Origin: Falsiroseomonas sp046052145
Lineage (GTDB): Bacteria > Pseudomonadota > Alphaproteobacteria > Acetobacterales > Acetobacteraceae
NCBI GenBank assembly: GCA_046052145.1
Contig: JBJOMW010000008.1
Coordinates: forward strand, 96,928 to 160,927
Reading direction: 5' to 3'
DNA: 64,000 nt
Part shown: in pieces, positions 23,835-31,911 of the stretch
How the letters are laid out: each line of letters starts with the position of its first letter
Numbering within the stretch: the first letter of the stretch is position 1
Program-made: the position numbers and the translations under genes
Notes under the pieces: model-generated
The model's database searches: none
What the model was told of the DNA's origin: nothing
The model's input: only the letters and a program-made list of their open reading frames with translations

Positions 23835-25094
23835 ATGCCGCACGATCTCGTGCCCGCCACGGCGGGCCAGGGTCCCTGGACCCCCCCGATGGCCGCGCCC
23901 GCGCCGCGCGCGCTCTGCACCGATTGCGGCTTGTCCCGCACCACCCTGGCCAAAGCCTGCGGCCAGGCCTGCCAGTTCCTCCGCCCCGACTATGCGGCGC
24001 TTGAGCAGCGCGTGCATGGCCGGGCGCGGGACCCTGCCCGGCCGGATGAGGCACATTTCGGCCCCTTCCGCCGCATGCTCCGCGCAGCGCTCACCGCCCC
24101 GCTCGAGGGCGCGCAATGGACCGGCATCACCACGCGTCTTGGCGAAAGGCTGCTGGAGAGCGGGGCGGTAACAGCGGTGCTGGCCATGGCCGCCGACCAA
24201 GAGGATCGCTGGAAGCCGCGCCCCGTGCTGGTGACGCGGGCCGAAGACATGGCCGCCTGCCGCGGCATGAAGATGGGCTTCGCCCCGCTGCTCGCCTTGC
24301 TCGAACCCGCGGCTGCGGCCGGGCACCGGCGGATCGCGGTGATCGGCATCCCCTGCCAGGTGCATGCGCTGCGCGCGATCGAGGCGGAGCTCGGGCTGGA
24401 ACGGCTTTATGTCATCGGCACGCCGTGCTCGGACAACACGACGACCGAGATGTTCCACCGCTTCCTCGACCTGCTCGATCCCGACCCGGCCTCCATCACC
24501 TATCTGGAGTTCCGCGCCGATTTCCATGTGGAGCTGCGGCATGCGGATGGGCGGGTCCGCACCATCCCCTTCCTGCAATTGCCCATCAGCAAGCTCCCCG
24601 ACGATTTCTTCCCCCTCACCTGCCGGACCTGTGTGGACTACACGAATGTGCTGGCCGACATCACCGTCGGCTACATGGGCGGCACCGGCGCGCAATGGCT
24701 TCTGGTGCGCAATGCGCGCGGCGAAGAGCTGGTGGAGCTGATCGAGCCGGAGCTGGCCCATTCGGCGCCGATCTCCGCAGGCAAGAGGGCGGGCGCGGTG
24801 AAGGGCTTCTTGGCCAACACCGAACGCGCCGCCGGCGGGCTGCCACTGCGCCGCATGCCGGATTTCCTGCGCCCGCTGGTCGGCTGGCTGATGCCGCGCA
24901 TCGGGCCGCGGGGGCTGGAATTCGCCCGCGCCCGGGTGGAGATGAAGGCGGTCGAGACGATCCTGTTCCTGCGCCACAAGGCGCCACGCCGCCTGCGCAG
25001 CATGGTGCCGCCGCATCTCTGGGCGCTGGTCGCGCCGTATGGTTTGGCGCCGCGGGCCGAAGAGCAACCGGTCAAGCGCCCGCCGACGCCCTGA
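23835..25094 (+). CDS. bciB: FrhB-like reductase resembling BciB (divinyl chlorophyllide 8-vinyl reductase)
   Basis: 419-residue flavin/iron-sulfur protein of the F420-dehydrogenase beta family. Four N-terminal cysteines (28, 31, 42, 46) in CTDCGLSR and ACGQACQF, plus CRTCVDYTN, suit 4Fe-4S clusters. Blocks GRARD, LEGAQWTGI, GIPCQVHALRAIEAELGLE, GTPCSDN and LADITVGYMG follow the order I recall for cyanobacterial BciB and plant HCAR, which reduce chlorophyll intermediates using ferredoxin. A bchl role would imply a phototrophic or formerly phototrophic host; no other bch or puf gene is in the window. Another FrhB-type reductase role remains possible. Confidence 0.68.
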   Translation: MPHDLVPATAGQGPWTPPMAAPAPRALCTDCGLSRTTLAKACGQACQFLRPDYAALEQRVHGRARDPARPDEAHFGPFRRMLRAALTAPLEGAQWTGITTRLGERLLESGAVTAVLAMAADQEDRWKPRPVLVTRAEDMAACRGMKMGFAPLLALLEPAAAAGHRRIAVIGIPCQVHALRAIEAELGLERLYVIGTPCSDNTTTEMFHRFLDLLDPDPASITYLEFRADFHVELRHADGRVRTIPFLQLPISKLPDDFFPLTCRTCVDYTNVLADITVGYMGGTGAQWLLVRNARGEELVELIEPELAHSAPISAGKRAGAVKGFLANTERAAGGLPLRRMPDFLRPLVGWLMPRIGPRGLEFARARVEMKAVETILFLRHKAPRRLRSMVPPHLWALVAPYGLAPRAEEQPVKRPPTP

Positions 25095-25106
25095 CGGACA
25101 GGAAGC

Positions 25107-26033
25107 TCAGGGCAGCGCCGCCAGCCTCTCGCCCAGCAGATCGAAGAACGCCGGCGCGTCCAGCGTTTCGAGCAGCGTGACGTTGGATGCGCGGCCAAGC
25201 CGCCCCCAACGGTCGAACACCGTCCGCCCGCGCGAGGGACCGGGGGCGAGGTCCATCTCCGCATGCGCCGCGCGCACCCCGAACAGGCCAGGCGCGATGG
25301 CCCAGGCCACCGCGCAGGGGTCATGCAGCGGGAAGCCGCGATGGCCGAAGCGCTGCGAGGTCGGCGCCGCACGCAGAATCGCCAACGCCGCCGCCAAGCA
25401 GGCGCCGCCGCCGCGCGCCGACAGCGCGGCGATGACATCGGGCGTCACGAAGGCCTGCGCCGTCAGGTCGAGCGGCGCGATCGCCAAGGGCCGGCCGAGA
25501 CGCAGCAGGACCGCCAGCGCCTCCGGGTCGTTCCAGGCGTTGAACTCGGCCGAGGGGGTGATGTTGCCCTCGCCCACCGCGCCGCTCATCAGCACGATCT
25601 CCGCGACACGGTCGGCCAGCGCGGGTTCGGTGGCGAAGGCCAGCGCCAGGTTCGTCACGGGCCCGAGGCCGACCACCGTCACCGAGCCCGGCGCCGCTGC
25701 GCGCAAGCTGGCGCGGATGGCATCCGCTGCGATGCCGGGCGCCAGCGGCGGGCCTTCTGGCAGCACCACCCCGCCAAGCCCATCCGCACCATGCACCGCC
25801 GGCGCCTCGCGGAACTCCGCCAGCAGCGCATGTGCAGCGCCCCCCACCACCGGCACGGCCCGCCCCGCCAGCCCGACCACCGCGCGCGCATTCGCCGTGG
25901 TGCTGGCCAGCCCAACATTGCCACCGCCCACCGTCACAAGCCGCACATCGAGTTCAGGCGAGGCCAGCGCCAGCCACAGCGCAATGGCGTCGTCCGTGCC
26001 GGGATCACAGTCGATGATGACGGGCTTTCGCAC
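25107..26033 (-). CDS. Inosine-uridine-preferring nucleoside hydrolase
   Basis: About 308 residues. The N-terminal calcium-binding motif is DCDPGTDDA, the middle EFNAWNDPEA block is the usual EFN.W.DPEA, and HDPCAVAW supplies the C-terminal active-site His/Asp. The enzyme splits the N-glycosidic bond of ribonucleosides to a base plus ribose. Start is set at GTG 26033, eight bases after GGAG and directly before KPVIIDCDPG; a longer frame from GTG 26102 lacks similarity. It may feed the xanthine dehydrogenase at 59-62.7 kb. Confidence 0.9.
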   Translation of the reverse strand: MRKPVIIDCDPGTDDAIALWLALASPELDVRLVTVGGGNVGLASTTANARAVVGLAGRAVPVVGGAAHALLAEFREAPAVHGADGLGGVVLPEGPPLAPGIAADAIRASLRAAAPGSVTVVGLGPVTNLALAFATEPALADRVAEIVLMSGAVGEGNITPSAEFNAWNDPEALAVLLRLGRPLAIAPLDLTAQAFVTPDVIAALSARGGGACLAAALAILRAAPTSQRFGHRGFPLHDPCAVAWAIAPGLFGVRAAHAEMDLAPGPSRGRTVFDRWGRLGRASNVTLLETLDAPAFFDLLGERLAALP

Positions 26034-26084
26034 GCTGGTCGCTCCGGTGACGTGCGCGCGTGGCGCAGGCGACGCTCCGCCGGC

Positions 26085-26111
26085 CACGCATGCGCCACTC
26101 ACGCATGCGCC
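26085..26111. repeat. Two direct copies of a 12-bp motif in a divergent promoter region
   Basis: CACGCATGCGCC occurs at 26085-26096 and again at 26100-26111, a 15-base period, each copy centred on the palindrome GCATGC. It sits between the divergent nucleoside hydrolase and NMT1-like binding protein genes, so it could be an operator. No regulator is known; chance in GC-rich DNA is possible. Confidence 0.3.
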
Positions 26112-26240
26112 TCACCGCGCCAGTCTGGCAAGGATTCGAGGCGCCGGCCCACTCGCCAAGACCCGGCTTGAGGCGATGCGCGCGATCGGGCAGGCTTGCG
26201 CAAACGATTTCCGGCCAACGGAACTCGGAGGGAGAGAACA

Positions 26241-27224
26241 ATGCCAAACTTGACCCGCCGCGCCACGATCGGCGCGGCCGCCGCCACGCTCGCCGCACCG
26301 AGGATCGCCATGTCACAGACCACTGCCCTCAAGGTCATGGTGTTCCCGGGCGTCGGCAACCTGCCGCTCTTCGCGGGCCAGGCGCAGGGCTTCTTCGCCC
26401 GCCGCGGGCTGGCGGTGGAGATCCTGAACACGCCGAACTCGACGGAACTCCGCAACGGCCTGGCGGAAGGCCGGCACCAGCTGGTTGTCGCCGGCGTGGA
26501 CAACGCCGTCGCGATGGCCGAGGCCGGGCACGACATCGGCATCCTCATGGGCGGCGACAGCGGCTTCAACAGCTTCCATGTGAAGCCCGAGATCCGCGAC
26601 TGGGCCGATATGCGCGGCCGCACGCTGATCGTGGACGCGCCCGACACCGCCTTCGCGCTCGTGGCCTACAAGATGCTGGCGCTGAACGGCCTGCCGCGCG
26701 GCAGCTACACCATCCGCCCCACCGGCGGCACCTTCGCGCGCTACGAGCTGATGCTGCGCGACCCGGATGCGCATGGCTCCATGCTCAACCTGCCCTTCAG
26801 CCTGCAGGCCGAAGACCAAGGCATTCGTAATCTGGCGAACGCGACCGATGTGGTCGGCCCCTATCTCGGCTTCGCCGGCTGGGGCATGCGCGCCTGGACA
26901 CGCGCCAACGCCGATGTCGTGACGCGCTACCTCGCCGCCTATATCGAAAGCATCCGCTGGATGCTGAACCCGGCCAATGCCGGCGCTGCCGCGTCGCTGC
27001 TGACGGAACGCCTGCGCCTTGCCCCCGCCATGGCGCAGCGCAACCTGGCGATCGTGACCAACCCACGCGGCGGCGCCGCGGTGGATGGCCGCTTCGACAT
27101 GGAAGGCTTCCGCAACGTGCTGCGCATCCGCGCCGAAATGCTCGGCACCTGGGGCGGCACCCCGCCGGCACCCGATCGCTACCTCGACCTCGGCCACTGG
27201 GAGCGCGCTGTCGCGAGCCTGTAG
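26241..27224 (+). CDS. NMT1-like ABC substrate-binding protein (orphan)
   Basis: 327-residue periplasmic binding protein. A Tat-like leader (LTRRATIGAAAATLAAPRIAMSQ) precedes a mature part with LKVMVFPGVGNLPLFAGQAQGFF and GLAVEILNTPNSTELRNGLAEGRHQLVVAGVDN. This is the pattern of NMT1/SsuA-like proteins that bind small organic compounds. ATG 26241 has a strong GGAGGGAG site. No permease or ATPase gene follows; a hairpin array and a convergent gene do, so it is an orphan receptor. Ligand unknown. Confidence 0.87.
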   Translation: MPNLTRRATIGAAAATLAAPRIAMSQTTALKVMVFPGVGNLPLFAGQAQGFFARRGLAVEILNTPNSTELRNGLAEGRHQLVVAGVDNAVAMAEAGHDIGILMGGDSGFNSFHVKPEIRDWADMRGRTLIVDAPDTAFALVAYKMLALNGLPRGSYTIRPTGGTFARYELMLRDPDAHGSMLNLPFSLQAEDQGIRNLANATDVVGPYLGFAGWGMRAWTRANADVVTRYLAAYIESIRWMLNPANAGAAASLLTERLRLAPAMAQRNLAIVTNPRGGAAVDGRFDMEGFRNVLRIRAEMLGTWGGTPPAPDRYLDLGHWERAVASL

Positions 27225-27235
27225 GGCCGGGACCT

Positions 27236-27450
27236 GCGAGAGGGGCTCTGCCCCTCTCGCGCTCTCCCCGCCAGGAGGCTTAGCCTCCTGGACCTCGATC
27301 AGTTTTGGGTTGGAGAGGGAGGGGGCAGCGAGCGCCCTTCATCACCGATGCGCCGGTGACGCCCCCTCCCTCTCGAACCCATACTCATGGGTTCCAAGGG
27401 GCCACTGCCCCTTGGCAGGGAGGGTGTGGGAGGGACAGCGTCCCTCCCAC
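27236..27450. repeat. Array of six consecutive perfect hairpins
   Basis: Between two convergent genes six perfect stems follow one another: 27236-27260 (11 bp, loop TCT), 27271-27291 (9 bp, loop TTA), 27313-27374 (14 bp, 34-base loop holding an inner 6-bp hairpin), 27375-27394 (8 bp), 27394-27415 (9 bp) and 27426-27450 (11 bp, loop AGC). There is no T run after any of them. Together they cover nearly the whole gap and could block read-through or stabilise both 3' ends. Confidence 0.8.
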
Positions 27451-27470
27451 GGCACCACGCCCCACACGCC

Positions 27471-28646
27471 TCACGCCAACGCCGCCAGCAGGGCCGGGCT
27501 GGGTTCGATGCCGATGCCGGGGCCGTCGGGCAGGGTATAGAAACCGGCCTCGCAGGACATGTGGCGGGTGCCGGTCGGTTGGGTCAGGCGCAGATTCGGG
27601 TCGAAGATGCTGTGCTGGTATTCGTGCCAAGGCAGGCGTTGCAGCGTGCTGGAGACTTGCAGGCTCGCGGCGTGGAAGAGGCCGACGCCGATCGTCGCAT
27701 GTGGCATCACCGCGATGTTCTGCGCATGGCATAGCGCGCCGATGCGGGCGAATTCGGTGATGCCGGTGCGGCCCATCTCCGGCTGGCCGATGCCGAACGC
27801 ACGCGCGGCCAGGCGCTGCTGCCATTCGAAGACGGTCCGCAATTCTTCGCCGAGCGCGATCGGCACACCGACGCTGCGTGCGACGTCCGCGATGCCGGCG
27901 ATGTCTTCGGGTGGGCACGGCGCCTCGGCGAAGGCCAGGCGATGCGGCTCCAGCCGGCGGATCAGGCGGATGGCCTCGGCGGCGGTGTGGCGCCAATGCA
28001 GATCGGCCATGATCTCCGCCTGCGGGCCGAGGCCGTCGCGGAGAGCGATCATCTCCGCTTCCGCGCCGTCATCGGCGACGACGGCGGCGAATTTGAACCC
28101 CCGAAAACCCCTCGCCTGCCACTCGCGCGCGAAGTCCACGCGTTCGGCCAGCGTCGCGCGCGGCAGGCCGGAGACATAGGCGGGGATCGTCGCGTGCCGC
28201 CGGCCGCCGAGCAGCGTCGAGACCGGCGCGCACAACCGCTTGCCGAGCAGATCCCACAGAGCGATGTCCACGGCTGCGAGGCTGTCCAGGTAGAAGCCGC
28301 CGAAGAAGCCGCGCACGCGCATCAGGTCGTAGAGGTCTTCGTGGATCACCGCCGGCGCGGAGGGGTCGCGGCCTTCCAGCACGGGTGCGATCACATCCTC
28401 AACGATGGCGCGCACCGCTTCCGGTGCGACGATCCCGTAGGTCTCGCCCCAGCCCGTCAGCCCCTTCTCGGTCGTGACGCGCAGCACGACCGAACGGTCG
28501 GCCGTGGGGTAGAGCGTGCGGTTGCCCTGGCGCACGATGTAGCCACGCCGGTTGACGAACTCGCCCGGCCGGAGCGGGCCGAGATAGGGCACGTCGCGCG
28601 GAATCTCGACGACGAAGGCCGAGACGCTCTCGATCCGGTCGGTCAT
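27471..28646 (-). CDS. Enolase-superfamily sugar-acid dehydratase (mandelate racemase type)
   Basis: 391-residue mandelate racemase/muconate lactonizing-type enzyme. Visible are the general-base Lys region FRGFKFAAV, metal ligands in ADLHWRH (Asp), FAEAPCPPED (Glu) and GEELRT (Glu), and the later His in MPHATIGVG. Such enzymes abstract the proton alpha to a carboxylate and usually dehydrate aldonic or aldaric acids such as glucarate, galactarate or galactonate. It overlaps the stop of the DapA-like gene (ATGA). The pair would make and then process a 2-keto-3-deoxy sugar acid. Substrate unknown. Confidence 0.85.
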   Translation of the reverse strand: MTDRIESVSAFVVEIPRDVPYLGPLRPGEFVNRRGYIVRQGNRTLYPTADRSVVLRVTTEKGLTGWGETYGIVAPEAVRAIVEDVIAPVLEGRDPSAPAVIHEDLYDLMRVRGFFGGFYLDSLAAVDIALWDLLGKRLCAPVSTLLGGRRHATIPAYVSGLPRATLAERVDFAREWQARGFRGFKFAAVVADDGAEAEMIALRDGLGPQAEIMADLHWRHTAAEAIRLIRRLEPHRLAFAEAPCPPEDIAGIADVARSVGVPIALGEELRTVFEWQQRLAARAFGIGQPEMGRTGITEFARIGALCHAQNIAVMPHATIGVGLFHAASLQVSSTLQRLPWHEYQHSIFDPNLRLTQPTGTRHMSCEAGFYTLPDGPGIGIEPSPALLAALA

Positions 28647-29554
28647 CGGGGGGGATGGATCGCCAGCGTCGGCGCGGCGGTCGCGAGCAGTTCGCCGATC
28701 TCCGCCATGTCGCCCGCATCGAGCTTCGGCCCCGCCGCGCGCGCGCCGGTGTGCTGCAACAGGCCGCGGCGCTTCAGCACTTCCTTCGTCGCGCGCACGC
28801 GGAAGGTCATCTGGAAGGCGAGCAGCGGCAGGGTCAGCGTGTAGATGCGCCGCGCCTCCGCCCGGTCGCCACGCTGCCAGGCCTGCCACAGCGCAGCATG
28901 CGCATCCGCGATTTCGACCGCCGGCATGGTGCCGCAGGCACCGCGGGCGAGTTCGTCCAGCACGAAGCGCGCGCCGGCCCCGCCCATCACGCCATCCAGC
29001 CCACCGCCGGCCGCGGCCAGGATGCGCGTGACATGCTGGCCGCAGGGCAGCGTTTCTTCCTTCACATAGCGGATCGCGGGCACGCCGGCGGCGACCGCGG
29101 CGACGCTTTCAGGCGCGAGGCCGGCGCCGTTCGGGGCGGGCGCGTTCTGCAGCATCAGCGGGAAGCCCGGCACGGCATCCTCGATCGCGGCGTAGTAGGC
29201 GATGTGCTGCGCCACATCCTGGCCGCAGCCGGGCGGGGCCATGATCATCGCAGCAACCGCGCCGGCTTCGCGCCCTTCGCGCGCACGATCGGCGGCCTCG
29301 CGCGGGTCGGCATGGCTCGCGCCGACGATAAAGGGCAGCCGTCCGGCCAGATGCGCGCCGAGCGCGGCGACCAGCTCCGCGCGCTCCGCCGCAGTCAGCG
29401 TTTCCACCTCGCTCGCCATGCCGGGGAAGACCACGCCATCCACGCCGGCCTCGATCGCGAAATCCGCCAGCCGCAGAAAGGCGTCCTTGTCGGGCGCGCC
29501 CTCTGGCGTGAAGGGTGTCGGCAGCACCGGGAACACACCCGCAATCCTGGCCAT
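28643..29554 (-). CDS. DapA/NAL-superfamily aldolase or dehydratase
   Basis: 303-residue TIM-barrel protein of the dihydrodipicolinate synthase family. The Schiff-base Lys is in RYVKEETLP, the Tyr in IAYYAAIED, and the substrate-carboxylate loop is GMASEVETLT in place of the usual GTTGE. Because it is coupled to an enolase-type dehydratase, a role as 2-keto-3-deoxy-sugar-acid aldolase or dehydratase is more likely than lysine synthesis. AGGAAA precedes ATG 29554 by seven bases. A Bug receptor gene is divergent from it, 105 bases away, which suggests uptake of the same acid. Confidence 0.85.
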   Translation of the reverse strand: MARIAGVFPVLPTPFTPEGAPDKDAFLRLADFAIEAGVDGVVFPGMASEVETLTAAERAELVAALGAHLAGRLPFIVGASHADPREAADRAREGREAGAVAAMIMAPPGCGQDVAQHIAYYAAIEDAVPGFPLMLQNAPAPNGAGLAPESVAAVAAGVPAIRYVKEETLPCGQHVTRILAAAGGGLDGVMGGAGARFVLDELARGACGTMPAVEIADAHAALWQAWQRGDRAEARRIYTLTLPLLAFQMTFRVRATKEVLKRRGLLQHTGARAAGPKLDAGDMAEIGELLATAAPTLAIHPPR

Positions 29555-29659
29555 GGCGGCTTTCCTCACTCCGGGTTGACCCATCTGGCGGGCCCCGCCC
29601 ACACTTGGCCCCAGGCGCCCGGCCGGAGCAAGCCGAGGACGCCATCGGAGGATGCCAAG

Positions 29660-30649
29660 ATGCTGACACGCCGCAGCGTGATCGCCACCACTGCGGCGCT
29701 GCCGCTCGCCACCGTGGCGCGGGCACAGGGGTCGGCGACGGCCTGGCCCACGCGCCCCGTGCGCTTCATCATCCCCTTCCCGCCGGGTGGCGCGGCAGAC
29801 ATCGTCGGCCGGCTGCTCGCCGCGCATTTCCAGCAGACGCTCGGCCAGCCCTTCGTGGTTGAAAATCGCGGCGGCGCGGGCAGCACCATCGGCGTGGATG
29901 CGCTGGCGAAGAGCACGCCGGATGGCAGCACGATCGGGCTGATCAACATCGCCGCCAACGCCATCGTCCCCGCGGTGCGGCGCCAGCCCCTGCCCTATCG
30001 GCCGCTTGAGGATTTCGCGCCGATCTCCAACCTGGCCGTCACGCCCGCGCTGCTGCTGGTGAACCCGCAGAAGCTGCCCGATGTGCGCAGCGTCGCCGAT
30101 CTCGTCGCCGCCGCGCGCGCGCGGCCGGAGGCGCTGAACTACGGCTCCTCTGGCGTCGGCTCCTCGCTGCATCTCGGCATGGAGCTGTTCCTGGCCAAGG
30201 CCGGCATCCGCATGACGCATGTGCCCTTTACCGGCGGCGGGCCGCTGCTGCAGGCGCTGGTTGCCGGCACCATCGACGTCTCGCTCGACGTCGCGGCGAC
30301 GACGGCGGCGCTGCTGCGGGAGGGGCGCATCCGCGCGCTCGCCACCACCGCGCCTGCGCGCATGCCGAGCTACCCTGACCTGCCGGCGCTGAACGAAACC
30401 TTCCCGGGTGCCGAGCTCGCCTCCTGGCACGGCCTCGCGGCCCCGGCTGGCACGCCCGCGCCGATCCTCGCGCGGCTTGCCGCCGAGACGCAGGCCTTCC
30501 TGCGCAGCGCCGAGACGCGGGAGCGTTACGCGCAGCAATTCCTGGAATTCCCGCAGCAGACGACGCCGGAGGCCTTCAGCGCCTTCATCGCGCGCGAGAT
30601 CGTGACCTTCCGCGACCTGGCGCGCGCCCAGAACATCGTCGTCGAGTAG
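29660..30649 (+). CDS. Bug-family tripartite tricarboxylate transporter receptor
   Basis: 329-residue periplasmic receptor with a Tat-like signal (LTRRSVIATTAALPLATVARAQ). Bug motifs are PTRPVRFIIPFPPGGAADIVGRL, VENRGGAGSTIGVDALAKS, PDGSTIG and YGSSGVGSSLHLGMELF. GGAGG is placed eight bases before ATG 29660. No TctA/TctB is adjacent. Its divergent neighbours are the DapA-like and enolase-like sugar-acid enzymes, making a sugar acid or related carboxylate a reasonable guess for its ligand. Confidence 0.92.
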   Translation: MLTRRSVIATTAALPLATVARAQGSATAWPTRPVRFIIPFPPGGAADIVGRLLAAHFQQTLGQPFVVENRGGAGSTIGVDALAKSTPDGSTIGLINIAANAIVPAVRRQPLPYRPLEDFAPISNLAVTPALLLVNPQKLPDVRSVADLVAAARARPEALNYGSSGVGSSLHLGMELFLAKAGIRMTHVPFTGGGPLLQALVAGTIDVSLDVAATTAALLREGRIRALATTAPARMPSYPDLPALNETFPGAELASWHGLAAPAGTPAPILARLAAETQAFLRSAETRERYAQQFLEFPQQTTPEAFSAFIAREIVTFRDLARAQNIVVE

Positions 30650-30654
30650 CCCCC

Positions 30655-31593
30655 CTACGGCGCGGCCTGCCGCGCCAGCGCGGCGAGGCCGAGGAAGGCG
30701 GGCGCCGGGTGCCGCACGAGATGCAGCGGCACCTCTGCCATCCAGCCCTGCATCGGCGCCTTGGCCTCGAAGCGGCGGCGGAAGGCGGCGGGGTCGAGCC
30801 GCGCGGCCATGCGCGGCAGGATACCGCCGGCCAGGAACACGCCGCCGCGAGCGCCCCAGGCGAGCGCGAGGTCGCCCGCAAGCCCCGCGAGCAGACCGAG
30901 AAACACCTCCACCGCCTCCGCCGCGACCGGGCAATCCGGCGCGGCGGCCAGCACCACGGGCGCGTCGCGCGCGGGCACCTCGGCGCCGCGCAGCCCGGCC
31001 AGCGTCGCGTGGAGGAACGCCAGGCCGCGGCCTGACAGCACCTCCTCCGCCCCCGCGCGGCCGTCGCGGGCGCGGAGCGCGGCGACGATCGCATCCTCCC
31101 GCGCATCGGTCGGCGCGAGGCCGACATGCCCGCCCTCGGTCGGCACAGCGAGGCCTGCTCTCGGCAGGAAGGCCGCGACACCAAGCCCCGTGCCGGGCCC
31201 GAGCACGAGCATCGGCGCCTCCGGCACGTCGCGCCCACCGCCGATCGGCACGAGGTCAGCGCCCGCGAGATGCGGCAGCGCATGCGCCTGGACGAGGAAG
31301 TCGTTCACCAGACTGACGCGTGCGAAGCCGAAGCGCGCGGCGAGCGCGGCAGCCGAGACCTGCCAATCGGCATTGGTCAGCCGCACCGTGCCATCCACGA
31401 CCGGCCCGGCCAGCGCCAGCACGGCGAGCGTGACGGGCGCGCGGGGCGCGAGCCGCGCCAGGGCTTCGGCGATAGCGGCCTCGGCGTTGGGGAAAGCCGC
31501 GACCGGCAGCACCAGCGGGATGCCAGGGCGCGCGCCCTCCAGCAGGGCAAAGCGGGCATTGGTGCCGCCGATATCGGCGAGCAGCGCCGTCAT
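30655..31593 (-). CDS. glk: Glucokinase
   Basis: 312-residue ROK-unrelated bacterial glucokinase of the Glk family. The phosphate-binding motif ADIGGTNARFAL opens the protein; LTNADWQVS, VNDFLVQAHAL (catalytic Asp), LGPGTGLGVA and PTEGGHVGLAP follow in the usual order. It phosphorylates glucose to glucose-6-phosphate with ATP, which would enter the Entner-Doudoroff or pentose phosphate route (gnd and gntK are at 57 kb). Its ATG overlaps the stop of a cytochrome c gene, an unusual operon partner. Confidence 0.93.
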   Translation of the reverse strand: MTALLADIGGTNARFALLEGARPGIPLVLPVAAFPNAEAAIAEALARLAPRAPVTLAVLALAGPVVDGTVRLTNADWQVSAAALAARFGFARVSLVNDFLVQAHALPHLAGADLVPIGGGRDVPEAPMLVLGPGTGLGVAAFLPRAGLAVPTEGGHVGLAPTDAREDAIVAALRARDGRAGAEEVLSGRGLAFLHATLAGLRGAEVPARDAPVVLAAAPDCPVAAEAVEVFLGLLAGLAGDLALAWGARGGVFLAGGILPRMAARLDPAAFRRRFEAKAPMQGWMAEVPLHLVRHPAPAFLGLAALARQAAP

Positions 31594-31895
31594 GGTGCGC
31601 GCTGGGCGATCAGAAAGGCGGCGATGTCCTGCGCCTGGCGCAGCGTCAGGCCATGGTCGGGCATGCCGGCATGGGGCGTTCGCAGGAAGGTGGCGATGGC
31701 CTCCGGCGTGCGGCCGGGCCGGGCGGCGATGGTGGCAAAGCCGGGCACGGCATCACTCGCCGGCCCTGGCCCGCCGGGGGCGATGCGGTGACAGTTCGCG
31801 CACCACTGCCCCGCGAGCCGCCCTCCCTCCGCCGCGTCCTGCGCGAAGGCCGCGGCGGGCGCGAGGAACAGAAGGCCAGCCAGCAGCGCCCGCAT
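31590..31895 (-). CDS. Small periplasmic class I cytochrome c
   Basis: About 101 residues. A signal peptide (RALLAGLLFLAPAAAFA) is followed by one heme-binding motif, CANCH, and a distal Met in HAGMPDHGLT. This fits a monoheme class I cytochrome c exported to the periplasm. Start 31895 is chosen because it begins directly at the signal peptide after a GGGGG stretch. Its stop overlaps the glucokinase start, and it follows an SDR gene by 16 bases. It could take electrons from a periplasmic dehydrogenase, but no partner is identified. Confidence 0.87.
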   Translation of the reverse strand: MRALLAGLLFLAPAAAFAQDAAEGGRLAGQWCANCHRIAPGGPGPASDAVPGFATIAARPGRTPEAIATFLRTPHAGMPDHGLTLRQAQDIAAFLIAQRAP

Positions 31896-31911
31896 CGCAC
31901 ATCCCCCGTCT

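Noticed and set aside
23675..23953. Longer agmatinase-like protein starting at 23953
   Set aside because: The extra 93 residues are low-complexity, overlap the divergent BciB-like gene, and the conserved region with AGGAAC before it starts at 23674.
27236..27450. CRISPR array
   Set aside because: The repeats are inverted hairpins of differing sequence. There are no equal direct repeats separated by equal spacers, and no cas genes.
28655..29659. Long plus-strand frame ahead of the Bug receptor at 29660
   Set aside because: It lies opposite the DapA-like gene and lacks family motifs; the receptor's signal peptide and ribosome site begin at 29660.
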